Below are positions 7,644 through 15,354 of a DNA stretch of 42,555 nucleotides, one piece after another (the first letter of the stretch is position 1; each line of letters starts with the position of its first letter). The translations under genes and the position numbers were made by a program. Location of the stretch: contig DAHUXN010000016.1 in NCBI GenBank assembly GCA_027307115.1, positions 1 to 42,555 on the forward strand. The letters are read 5' to 3'. Below the pieces are notes generated by a model that was not told where the DNA came from, did not search any database, and saw only the letters and a list, made by a program, of their open reading frames with translations. The stretch is from Acidobacteriota bacterium (GTDB lineage Bacteria; Acidobacteriota; Terriglobia; Acidiferrales; UBA7541).

Positions 7644-9434
7644 TTATTCGCAGTTTTCGGGCAACTGGCCCAGTTTTTGGGTGGCTTCGGCGTTGCCTTT
7701 GTTGGAGGCGGCGGTCAGCAGGATTCGCGCCTGCAAACAGCTCCGCGAAACTCCCTTGCCCTCCAAGTAGAGGTCGGCGAGCGGAATCGCCGCAGCGATA
7801 TTGCCCTTTTCCAGTGACCGCCAAAATAATTCCACAGCTTCGGCGGGATCGGCAGAGACACTGCCAGTGCCCTTCAAATATCTTTGCGCTTGCTGAAATT
7901 CGCTTTGCCCCGCAACCGCGGGAAGATCCGTGGAACCGGCCGCGGGAGCGATCGCCGACAGGGATGACGCAACGGGAGGATTTTGAGCGGTGCTGCCAGA
8001 ACTTGCACTGGCCGGCGGGACGCTGGGATGAAGCTGCGGCGCGGGCGCTGCCGCGGAAGCGGAAGGCGCGGACGCCTGCGAGGATCTTGTAACTGGCAAA
8101 GATGGGTTGGCGGGAATTGTGCCGCCTGACGATGATGGCGTGCTGGAATGCCGTGCTCCGGTCTGCGGCGAAGGTTGTGAAGTTTGTTGCGATGGCTGTT
8201 GTGCAGATTGCTGTGAAGGCTGCTGCGATGGCGCGGACGCATTTTCCGGCGGCTCGCCGGCAACGCTTCTGCCCATACCTTCGATCCGCGCGCCAATTTG
8301 CTGGCGATGCGAACGGATATACGGCACGCTCGCAACCGACGCTGCGACGATCAGGCAGATGACAATCACGGCGACCAGCCCTTTGTGGCTGCGCTCTTCC
8401 TCGGGAAGGGACTGTCCGGAGATCCAGGGCGAACGTGAAAAAAGTTCTCCTGTGTTTCGCGGTGGGAACAAAGGCCGCGAGGGCTCGAGCCGCGGGGGCG
8501 CGGCTGGAGTCTGCCTTACTCTCGGCTTGTTCTCGGGAGCTTGAGCGGAAAGTTTAGGAGCAACTGGTGGGGGAATTTCGGGAGGCGCTCCCTGAATGTC
8601 CGGGTGCGAAACTGACTCAACACTCGTTTGGAGATCCCGTTGCAAATGAGCCTGTGCAGTTGACGCGATATCACGCTGAACGCCTGCGGAAAGAAGCGGC
8701 TCAGGATTTCGCTGAAACGTTTTTTCAATAACTGGCTCCGCAACAGGCTTTGCCGCGGGCGGCGCAACTGGCAGGACAACTGACTGGACAAGCGGCTCGG
8801 CAGCGGCCGTGACATCCGACTGAACATCCTGCGGAATAATTGGTTGCGAAATAATTGCGGAAGAAATGTCAGGTTGCGCCGCGAGCGGTTTAGGCGCCGG
8901 AATTTCGGGCTGGATAGCTTCTTGCGTGGGCGGATCGACAGGCTCTACGGGTGGTTCGGCTGCGACAAGCGTTTCGGTTGCGAGTCCCACGGAAGGCGCC
9001 GGCACGGAGAGCGGCGCGCGAGGATTCTCGAGGCGCTCAATGATGAGCGGAGCTTCTTCGGTTCCACTTTCCGGGGCGGTGATTTCTGCCTGGACAGCGG
9101 CAGCGGCTTCACGCGCCGCCTCTGCTTCCGCCGTCTTCGTCACCCACTCGCGAATGATGCTGCGCGAGTCGGCGGGGAGGCGGGTGAACGTGGTGCCGCC
9201 GGAATTCCCGTTTGCGCCCACCCATGCAATGCGCGCGTGGGCTGAAATGCGATATCCGGCGCCCAGCGAAAACGAAACCGCGATCTCGGCGCCCTTTTCG
9301 ACACGGCCCACGGCTTGAAATCCCAGGCCATCTTCGCTGATATCCACGATCATGCCGCCATTTTCGGCGCCCATGTCGAAATATTCCGGCGAATAAAGTT
9401 TCTGTCTTTCGTGTTGCCTGCGTTCGATTTCCAC
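7644..9434 (-). CDS. Membrane protein with N-terminal PilZ and C-terminal Sel1-like domains
   Basis: A 596-residue multi-domain protein. Residues 1-100 are a PilZ domain (ERRQHERQK arginine motif, DISEDGLGF turn). Residues 105-330 are Pro/Ala/Glu/Gln-rich and probably unstructured. One transmembrane helix lies at about 353-373 (LVAVIVICLIVAASVASVPY). Residues 395-505 are low-complexity S/Q/P, including SQQPSQQ-type repeats, and 513-596 form Sel1-like helical repeats (AVELFWRSLEKGNIAAAIPL, DLYLEGKGV). With the PilZ domain before the helix and no signal peptide, PilZ is most likely cytoplasmic and the Sel1 part periplasmic. That would fit transmission of a cyclic-di-GMP or related signal across the membrane; this is inference. 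The start is GTG. Confidence 0.85.
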   Translation of the reverse strand: MEIERRQHERQKLYSPEYFDMGAENGGMIVDISEDGLGFQAVGRVEKGAEIAVSFSLGAGYRISAHARIAWVGANGNSGGTTFTRLPADSRSIIREWVTKTAEAEAAREAAAAVQAEITAPESGTEEAPLIIERLENPRAPLSVPAPSVGLATETLVAAEPPVEPVDPPTQEAIQPEIPAPKPLAAQPDISSAIISQPIIPQDVQSDVTAAAEPLVQSVVLPVAPPAAKPVAEPVIEKTFQRNPEPLLSAGVQRDIASTAQAHLQRDLQTSVESVSHPDIQGAPPEIPPPVAPKLSAQAPENKPRVRQTPAAPPRLEPSRPLFPPRNTGELFSRSPWISGQSLPEEERSHKGLVAVIVICLIVAASVASVPYIRSHRQQIGARIEGMGRSVAGEPPENASAPSQQPSQQSAQQPSQQTSQPSPQTGARHSSTPSSSGGTIPANPSLPVTRSSQASAPSASAAAPAPQLHPSVPPASASSGSTAQNPPVASSLSAIAPAAGSTDLPAVAGQSEFQQAQRYLKGTGSVSADPAEAVELFWRSLEKGNIAAAIPLADLYLEGKGVSRSCLQARILLTAASNKGNAEATQKLGQLPENCE

Positions 9435-9611
9435 GCTATGGCTCTCGAGAAAAACTCTGAGTCTCGACGCAGCATCGCTGCGAGGGCCGGGGTTGGAAAC
9501 TTCTTACGTGTTCAATTATAGACAGTAGCGGCCCTCCCCGCAAACACAAATGAACTGTAATTCGCTCCTGATTTCACTGTAAGGCGCCCGCAAATAATCG
9601 GATCGAAAAGG

Positions 9612-10724
9612 TTAGTGGCGACTCTCGGCGAGCAGTTGCGCCAGATAGTTTTTCCAGACGGCCGCGAGCGTGTGCGTTCCATGGCCGCGCGTTTCGCTGG
9701 TGATGGGCAGCAGCACAAACCGGCCGTGCGGCACTTTGTGAATTAGAACCTCGTCGATATGCAGCTCCGGCGGATTCACGAAATCATCCGCCGAGTTGAT
9801 CGCCAGCAACGGAGCCTGGATTTTGCCGAGGTTTGGCGACGGATCGTAAGTGCGCGAAGCATCGAACGCATAGAGCAAATCATTCGCGTCCACACTCTTG
9901 AGCGCGCTGTCGAGATGGCGATCCAGAAACGCATCGGCCGCCTCCGCCGTGGGATATTCCTTCTGCCAGTAAAGCGGCGTGCTGACCATCAGCAGTTCCA
10001 CATCCAGCGCGGCGCGCAGGCCGTTGATTGGCTCGGTTGTGTAATTACCGCCGTCCCAGGCAGGATCGTCGCGGATGAGGTCCATGATCATTTTTCTGTC
10101 GATGCGATTGCGTCCCGCGATTTGGATCGGCAGACACGCGAGCGGCATCAGCGCGTCCATGAATTTTGGATACGTCTCTCCCCACAACCACGTATGCATG
10201 CAGCCCATGGATGTGCCCGTTACGAGACGCAAATGATTTACATGCAGGCCCTCGGTGACTAGATCGTATTCGCCCTTCACCATGTCCGCGTAATCGTAAT
10301 GCGGAAACTTCGTGCGCAGGCCGTCGCTCGGTTTGCTCGACTTTCCGTGGCCGATGTCGTCGGGAAGAATAATGAAATGCCTGGACGAGTCGAGCAATTG
10401 CCCGGGCCCGAAAAGCACGCCGGCGAATACGGGACGCAGGAACTGGTGTCCTGTGCCGCCGGTGCCGTGCATGATCAGCACCGCGTTCGTGACGCGGCCG
10501 CTGGCATCGCGATGCGGAGTGCCGAGCGTGGTGTAATGCAAACGCAACTCCGGCAGCGTTTCGCCATCGTTAAAATGAAAATTGTGGACCACAAAATCGC
10601 CTTCATGCGTGGGCCACGTTTGCGCGGGCGCGGCGGCACGCGGCGTCTGTGCGAAAAGTGCGCCGCGATAGGATAGCGTCGCAGCGAATAGCAAAAATGC
10701 CAGTCGACAATTCCAAATCTTCAA
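9612..10724 (-). CDS. Exported alpha/beta hydrolase, homoserine acetyltransferase (MetX)-like
   Basis: A 370-residue protein with an N-terminal signal peptide (MKIWNCRLAFLLFAATL ... LFAQ) and the alpha/beta hydrolase fold of the MetX group. The nucleophile elbow is GTSMGCMHTW (Ser172), the acid is in NSADDFVNPP (Asp313 or Asp314), and the histidine is in TRGHGTHT (His348 or His351). LIMHGTGGTGHQF forms the oxyanion region. MetX itself is cytoplasmic and uses GGSMGG around the serine. The signal peptide and GTSMG motif point to an exported esterase-type relative rather than methionine biosynthesis. The substrate is unknown. It is divergent from the amidohydrolase gene at 10973. Confidence 0.87.
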   Translation of the reverse strand: MKIWNCRLAFLLFAATLSYRGALFAQTPRAAAPAQTWPTHEGDFVVHNFHFNDGETLPELRLHYTTLGTPHRDASGRVTNAVLIMHGTGGTGHQFLRPVFAGVLFGPGQLLDSSRHFIILPDDIGHGKSSKPSDGLRTKFPHYDYADMVKGEYDLVTEGLHVNHLRLVTGTSMGCMHTWLWGETYPKFMDALMPLACLPIQIAGRNRIDRKMIMDLIRDDPAWDGGNYTTEPINGLRAALDVELLMVSTPLYWQKEYPTAEAADAFLDRHLDSALKSVDANDLLYAFDASRTYDPSPNLGKIQAPLLAINSADDFVNPPELHIDEVLIHKVPHGRFVLLPITSETRGHGTHTLAAVWKNYLAQLLAESRH

Positions 10725-10867
10725 TGTGGTTCTCCCATCATCGGAGTATCAGACCGAGTGTTTTTCCGTTTGTTCCTTACGCCTGAGCGGAATTCTTCCG
10801 CATCTTTGCATATCACGCGAGGGGAGTTTGTTCAACCGTGGATTTTGCATTCCGGTCGAGGTTCGCA

Positions 10868-10896
10868 TTGACACGGCGCGGCGTCCGGAATAACCT
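10868..10896 (+). promoter_or_regulatory. Candidate sigma-70 promoter for the amidohydrolase gene
   Basis: TTGACA at 10868-10873, a 17-base spacer, then TAACCT at 10891-10896. The -35 box is perfect; the -10 box keeps only the first two and last positions of TATAAT. A start near 10903 would give a leader of about 70 bases before the ATG at 10973. Confidence 0.4.
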
Positions 10897-10972
10897 TCCG
10901 CGACTTCCGCCATGGCGCGGCGCGCGGCCGTGGGAATGGAGCAATCACAATGCGAAGAGTTCAGGGGGAAGA

Positions 10973-12301
10973 ATGATGAAGCGGGGAATCGCAATTCTTG
11001 GCGTGCTGGTTTTGCTGACGTTCGTGGGGCGAAGCGCGACAGCGCAGGACTCTGACAAGATGCCAACGGCTCCGACGTCGAAGTCCACGACGACATTTGT
11101 GGCCTGCGGGAAATTAATCGCCGCCGCGGACCAGCCGGCCATTGACGGCGGCGACGTTATCATCACGTCGGGGAAAATCACCGCCGTGGGGCACGGCTTG
11201 ACCGCGCCTGCCGGAGCTCAGCAGGAAGATCTCTCGAAGTACACGTGCATTCCGGGGTTAATCGACGCGCACATTCACATCTGGACGGGCCCGCGCGGAA
11301 AATATCCTTCGTTGCCGCTGGCGACGATTCGCGCCACAAAAGCCATGGCGTACGCGCTCGATTCGGGCGTGGTGGCCGCGCGAGTGCTGGGCAGCGGCGG
11401 CTTCGTCGACGTTGCGCTCAAGGACGCGATCGAAGAAGGCACGATTCCCGGCCCGCATCTGATTCCCGCGGCGCACGCGATTTCCATTCCTGGCGGACAC
11501 GGCGATTTCTATGATTTCCCGCCAGACCTGACTCCCGAAAATTATTACACGCCGGAAAATGGTTTCATCAATTCTCCGGCTGACGCAGAGGCGGCTGTTC
11601 ATTGGCAGCTCAAATACGGCGCGCGGGTGATCAAGATTCTCGCTTCGGGCGGCGTGCTTTCACCGCTTGATTCGCCGCTGGCGGAACAGGTTTCTCCGGA
11701 AGAACTGAAAGTTATCGTTGAGCAAGCGCACGCCGCGCACGTGAAAGTGGCGGCGCACGACGAAAATCTCCCGACGATTTGGGCCGCGCTGCATGCGGGC
11801 GTAGATTCCATCGAGCACGGCGCGGGCCTCGACAAGGACGCGGCAAATTACATGAAGGACCATGGCGTTTACTTGACGCCGACGCTCTACATCGCAAACA
11901 ATATCGTCGAGAACGGGCCGAAAATGCACATGGCGGATTACGCGATTCGCAAAGCCAATTTGATTTGGCAGGGCGAGTTGCAAGGATTCAAAGCCGCGCT
12001 CAGCACCGGCGTGAAAATCGCCGCAGGGTCTGACCAAAGTTACGAGCCGGGCAAGGGTACGGTGCGCGACGAAATCATGACCGACGTGCGCTTTGGCGCC
12101 ACGCCGCAGCAGGCGCTTTTCTTCGGCACCAAAGCGTCGGCGGATTTGTTGGGCCTGGATGATGTGGGTGCGATTGCGGTCGGCAAAGAGGGTGACATCG
12201 TGGCGACAGAAGGCAATCCGCTTGAGGACATTCACGCGCTCGAAAAAGTTCGCGCGGTAATTGTGAAAGGCGAGCCTGTGCCCGCCGCGAATCGCTACTG
12301 A
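10973..12301 (+). CDS. Exported metal-dependent amidohydrolase (imidazolonepropionase-like)
   Basis: A 442-residue amidohydrolase-superfamily protein with a signal peptide (MMKRGIAILGVLVLLTFVGR ... TAQ). Metal ligands of the TIM-barrel are visible: HxH in LIDAHIHIW (His100, His102), a lysine likely to be carboxylated in ARVIKILASGG (Lys221), His262 in AAHDEN, His282 in SIEHGAG, and Asp354 in AGSDQSYEP. This arrangement is that of exported imidazolonepropionase-like/Xaa-Pro dipeptidase-like hydrolases common in Acidobacteria, which often act on dipeptides or amides. The start is ATG 10973 with a purine-rich GGGGGAA before it; the longer in-frame extension to 10838 has no site and would bury the signal peptide. 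A GAAAGG/CCTTTC hairpin at 12300-12314 follows the stop. Confidence 0.9.
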   Translation: MMKRGIAILGVLVLLTFVGRSATAQDSDKMPTAPTSKSTTTFVACGKLIAAADQPAIDGGDVIITSGKITAVGHGLTAPAGAQQEDLSKYTCIPGLIDAHIHIWTGPRGKYPSLPLATIRATKAMAYALDSGVVAARVLGSGGFVDVALKDAIEEGTIPGPHLIPAAHAISIPGGHGDFYDFPPDLTPENYYTPENGFINSPADAEAAVHWQLKYGARVIKILASGGVLSPLDSPLAEQVSPEELKVIVEQAHAAHVKVAAHDENLPTIWAALHAGVDSIEHGAGLDKDAANYMKDHGVYLTPTLYIANNIVENGPKMHMADYAIRKANLIWQGELQGFKAALSTGVKIAAGSDQSYEPGKGTVRDEIMTDVRFGATPQQALFFGTKASADLLGLDDVGAIAVGKEGDIVATEGNPLEDIHALEKVRAVIVKGEPVPAANRY

Positions 12302-12359
12302 AAGGATGCCTTTCGGAGTGGTCTAAGGGGTGAGGGCTTTAGCGGACGGGGTTAGCGGC

Positions 12360-13136
12360 ATGCAGAAATCGTCAATGTCGGGTCGATTGCAATACCGCGA
12401 AACCGTCCGAACTCCGGGTACCGGTCAAGGGAGAGTAATTCGTCAGTCCGCCGGCAGCGAATACGCGTACGTCGAGGTCTTGGTTGAGCCTATTGAAAGA
12501 GGTCAAGGTTTCTCATTTGTAGATCGTGTCACCGAGCAAGATCGCATCCCCTCTCCCTTCATCGCGCATGTGGAAACCGGCGTCCTCGACGTTGCTGCCC
12601 GCGGCTTTTCTGGTTTCGGGCTGACCGACGTTGCGGTGAGTGTAATAGATGGCAGCTATCACGACACCGACTCAACGTCGTCTGCGTTCGCCGACGCCGG
12701 GGCGATGGCCCTTGGCAATGCACTTGCCCAACTAGCGCCTGTGATTCTCGAACCGGTGTTGTTGGTGATTCTTTCAGTACCGATAAGATTCTTGTCACCA
12801 GTCTTTGGCGCGCTGAATATGCGCCGAGCCCACGTTGAGAAAACTGTGCACCATGGCGACAAGGACGAAGTCATCTTCGTCCTTCCGCAAAGTGAATTCG
12901 GAGATTATCGGCAAGAGATTCCGATCATTAGCGAAGGGACCGGAACTCTTTCATTTCGATTTGCTGGGTATCGTGAATTACCCGAGGGTTTGACGATGAA
13001 ACTGTACTGTGCTCGCTGTGAGCGCGAGATGGTGCTGCCTGAGGTTGGGGGTGAGCCATACTCCCGAACGTGCTTGATTTGCGACACTGACCTGGAACCG
13101 CCGGATTCCGCAGCCGTGCGAGGTGCGATCAGATAG
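12360..13136 (+). CDS. Stand-alone EF-G domain IV-V protein with C-terminal zinc ribbon, no GTPase domain
   Basis: A 258-residue protein that matches elongation factor G from the first strand of domain IV onward and nothing before it. Domain IV: LQYRETV (10-16), VEVLVEPIERGQGFSFVD (38-55), IPSPFIAHVETGV (63-75), IDGSYHDTDSTSSAF (96-110), where His101 matches the tip histidine of EF-G (His583 in E. coli). Domain V begins at VILEPVLLVILSVP (128-141), with NMRRAHVEKT (153-162) and a GTGTLSFRFAGYRELP end (193-208). The usual QSGGRGQYG loop is changed to QSAGSEYA. A zinc ribbon follows (Cys217, Cys220, Cys238, Cys241). The GTP-binding and middle domains are absent, and no remnant is seen upstream, where the amidohydrolase gene ends. 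The start is ATG 12360 with GGACGGGG at 12344-12351; GTG 12330 or ATG 12375 are alternatives. Role unknown; ribosome binding is inference. Confidence 0.85.
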   Translation: MQKSSMSGRLQYRETVRTPGTGQGRVIRQSAGSEYAYVEVLVEPIERGQGFSFVDRVTEQDRIPSPFIAHVETGVLDVAARGFSGFGLTDVAVSVIDGSYHDTDSTSSAFADAGAMALGNALAQLAPVILEPVLLVILSVPIRFLSPVFGALNMRRAHVEKTVHHGDKDEVIFVLPQSEFGDYRQEIPIISEGTGTLSFRFAGYRELPEGLTMKLYCARCEREMVLPEVGGEPYSRTCLICDTDLEPPDSAAVRGAIR

Positions 13137-13184
13137 CACTGTTTACCGGCGCGACCGAGCTATTTTCCCGAGGCTCAGCCTGCG

Positions 13185-13213
13185 TTGACACCGGAGCTAC
13201 GTCCGGTTAAGCT
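13185..13213 (+). promoter_or_regulatory. Candidate sigma-70 promoter for the deiodinase-like gene
   Basis: TTGACA at 13185-13190, a 17-base spacer and TAAGCT at 13208-13213. A transcript starting near 13220 would have a leader of only about 10 bases before ATG 13230, consistent with the lack of a good ribosome binding site there. It also argues against the TTG at 13185 as the start codon. The gene might alternatively be read through from the EF-G-like gene upstream. Confidence 0.45.
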
Positions 13214-13229
13214 TCCGCCACCAGGCCCA

Positions 13230-13952
13230 ATGACAGTCAACGAAACGTCTCGAAGGAAGCGCGTGTGGAAATGGGCGCTCGGCGGCTTCGCATTGCTGCT
13301 GCTGGCGGCGTATTTCGTGCTGGCGCATTTCATGGGCGGGCCGCGCGACGTTTACGGATTTCTGCGTTACGCGCTGCCGCAGTGGCATGAAGGCGATTTG
13401 CGGGTGGGCGAGCGCGCTCCCGACGCGCGAGTTTATTCGCTCGATGGGCGCACCGCTTTTTACTTGCACGAGCGCATCGGCAAACGCCCGCTGGTCCTGA
13501 TATTCGGCAGCTACACTTGACCGCCTTTCCGCCGCGAGATTGGAAATCTCGTCAAGATTTACGACCAATATAAAGATCGCGCCGATTTCCTGACGGTCTA
13601 CATCCGCGAAGCGCATCCGCAGGATGAATGGCAGATGAAATCGAACGTCGATCAAAATATTTGCTACGTGCAGCCGCGAACGTTTCCGCAGCGCGTGGCC
13701 ATCGCCAACGACTTCGTGACGCGCTTCCATTACCCGATTCCCATCGCGATCGACACGATGAATGATGCCGCTGATCACACGTATGGCGGCTGGCCGGAGC
13801 GGATTTACATCATTGATGAATCAGGGAAAATTGTGTATCGCGGCGGGCTGGGCCCGTTCAATTACCATCCGAAGGAAGCGCGAGCGTGGCTTGCGCGACG
13901 CTTCCCGCAAACGGCATCCGCATCGCTCGCGCCGTCACACGCCAGTCAGTAG
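13230..13952 (+). CDS. Iodothyronine deiodinase-like selenoprotein (in-frame UGA read as Sec97)
   Basis: A 240-residue thioredoxin-fold protein if the TGA at 13518-13520 is selenocysteine; the frame is open on both sides of it. One membrane helix at about 15-35 anchors the N-terminus, as in vertebrate deiodinases. The active-site region reads LVLIFGSYT-U-PPFRREI, matching the GSCT-U-P(S/P)F motif of deiodinases. After it come ADFLTVYIREAHPQDEW, PIAIDTMNDAADHTYGGWPE, RIYIIDESGKIVYRGGLGPF and NYHPKEARAWL, the whole family pattern including the conserved EAH histidine. Bacterial relatives mostly have Cys at the U position. A SECIS-like hairpin sits at 13535-13551. Without recoding the gene would give a 96-residue stub. 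A sequencing error (TGT or TGC to TGA) is the alternative. Substrate unknown; thyroid hormones are not implied. Confidence 0.85.
13518..13551 (+). promoter_or_regulatory. UGA recoding site with bacterial SECIS-like hairpin
   Basis: The UGA occupies 13518-13520. CGAGATT (13535-13541), loop GGA (13542-13544), AATCTCG (13545-13551) form a perfect 7-bp stem, which a G13534-T13552 wobble can extend. The loop starts 22 bases from the end of the UGA (21 bases between), within the roughly 16-37 base range described for bacterial SECIS elements, and it opens with the required guanines. The hairpin is inside the coding sequence (residues REIGNLV), as expected for bacteria. It was not scored with a folding program. 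Confidence 0.72.
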
Positions 13953-13987
13953 TACTTCGTTTTTGCGCTCCCACACGAAAAAATAAT

Positions 13988-14929
13988 TTATGCGGGGCGT
14001 TCGAGGGCGGCGCGGTCCCAGTTGCCCAGGGATGCGGCCGCGTCGTAAGTGCTTTCGCAAAAGTCGAGAAGCGCGTCGCGAGGAGACGCGGTCTTGCGCA
14101 CGTCCTCGTACGGAAGGAAAAATTCGGATAGCTCCGCGCCATAGTAAGCGGCCGCGGGACGCACATTCGCTTGTTTGAAGCCGGACGGTTCGGGAGCGGC
14201 GTAGGCGTAAAACGCGGCGTCGATCACGCCTTCGTTTCCGGGCCAAAATCCGACGCTGCTCACTTCATGCGAATAGGCCTCGCGCGTCATGAAGTCCGCT
14301 CCGGGCCGTTGTGGCGCGCGCCGACCCGAGAATCGCGTGACCGCCAAGTCGAAACTTCCCCAGAAAAAATGCACAGGACTCGATTTGCCGATAAAGCGCG
14401 CGCGAAATTCCTGCAGCACCGCCTCCGTGCTCATCAGTACCCTCCAGAAACGGTTGGCGTAATCGGGATCGTAGGAAGCGTGTACGGTGTCCAGGTCGAA
14501 GCGAATGGGATTGGGAATTTCCACGGGCATGGGCCAGATTTTCACGCGAATGTCGAGGGAAGCGAGGGCTTTCATGAATTCGCGGTAAAAATCGGCGACG
14601 GAACGTGGCCTTAATTCAATTATGCGCGTCTGAGCGTCGCAGGTTTGAATTTTGAGAATGTGTCGCAGAAAATCGAATTGGATTTCAAACGCGCCTTTGC
14701 CGTAGGGAATCGCCGAAGTGGTGAGGCCGCGACTATTGACGTAGAGCGGAACATTCCACCAATGATTGACGAGCGGCGTGAGCGCGAGGCGGACTTTGCC
14801 GGCCATTTGCGTCCACATATGCAGCGTCGCGCGCGTGGCTTCCCACTCCTTCACCGGCAACGCGGGCCAGAAAAGATCCTCGGCATATTTTGACGGCACA
14901 GTCGAAGCGGATTTTGGCTGGGGAGTCAT
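13988..14929 (-). CDS. DUF5996 family protein
   Basis: A 313-residue cytoplasmic protein with the full pattern of DUF5996: LFWPALPVKEWEATRATLHM at residues 19-38, KVRLALTPLVNHWWNVPLYV, then FLRHILKIQTCDAQTRIIEL, SSPVHFFWGSFDLAVTRFSG (about 182-201) and EAYSHEVSSVGFWPGN. The conserved His/Trp/Phe clusters suggest an enzyme or ligand-binding pocket, but no function is established. Length matches the family (about 300). There is no clear Shine-Dalgarno before the ATG. It is convergent with the deiodinase-like gene (35-base gap) and lies 27 bases downstream of the UBP zinc finger gene, with which it may be co-transcribed. Confidence 0.88.
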   Translation of the reverse strand: MTPQPKSASTVPSKYAEDLFWPALPVKEWEATRATLHMWTQMAGKVRLALTPLVNHWWNVPLYVNSRGLTTSAIPYGKGAFEIQFDFLRHILKIQTCDAQTRIIELRPRSVADFYREFMKALASLDIRVKIWPMPVEIPNPIRFDLDTVHASYDPDYANRFWRVLMSTEAVLQEFRARFIGKSSPVHFFWGSFDLAVTRFSGRRAPQRPGADFMTREAYSHEVSSVGFWPGNEGVIDAAFYAYAAPEPSGFKQANVRPAAAYYGAELSEFFLPYEDVRKTASPRDALLDFCESTYDAAASLGNWDRAALERPA

Positions 14930-14956
14930 GCGGTTTCGGTGCGGCGTGGCATTGCG

Positions 14957-15280
14957 TCAGTCCATCATTATTTCGTCGACGTAGCACCAGCGCCAATCTT
15001 CGCCAGGCTCGAAGGATTGAATGATTGGGTGTTTCGTGGAATGGAAATGTTTTGTGGCGTGGCGATTCTTCGACGAATCGCAGCAGCCGACGTGGCCGCA
15101 GATCAGGCACAGGCGAAGATGCACCCATGTGTCGCCCATCAGCAGGCATTCCTTGCAGCCTTTGCCGCTGGGCGTGACTTTCTGGATTTCCTTGACGTGC
15201 GCACAGGTTTGACTCAACGCAATGGCCTCTGCGCGGATTTTACGCCTATTGACCGCAAAAAATCGAGCCGAACATTTCAA
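14957..15280 (-). CDS. UBP-type zinc finger protein
   Basis: A small protein of up to 107 residues consisting almost entirely of a ZnF-UBP domain: CAHVKEI (about 26-32), GCKECLLMGDTWVHLRLCLI, CGHVGCCDSSKNRHATKHFH and the closing HPIIQSFEPGEDWRWCYVDE. In eukaryotes this finger binds the C-terminal tail of ubiquitin; bacterial stand-alone copies are widespread and their ligand is not known. The start is uncertain: the only upstream initiation codon in frame is TTG at 15280, and the domain itself needs only residues from about 24. It is probably co-transcribed with the DUF5996 gene 27 bases downstream. Confidence 0.85.
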   Translation of the reverse strand: MKCSARFFAVNRRKIRAEAIALSQTCAHVKEIQKVTPSGKGCKECLLMGDTWVHLRLCLICGHVGCCDSSKNRHATKHFHSTKHPIIQSFEPGEDWRWCYVDEIMMD

Positions 15281-15354
15281 GATGAAAACATAACGGCGCG
15301 AGGCGCGGGAGTCACCCGCACCTCACTGTGGGCGAGCGGCAGCAGCCGCAACGC

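Noticed and set aside
12300-12314. GAAAGG-ATG-CCTTTC hairpin after the amidohydrolase
   Set aside because: The stem is only 6 bp with no T-run, so it is not a convincing terminator.
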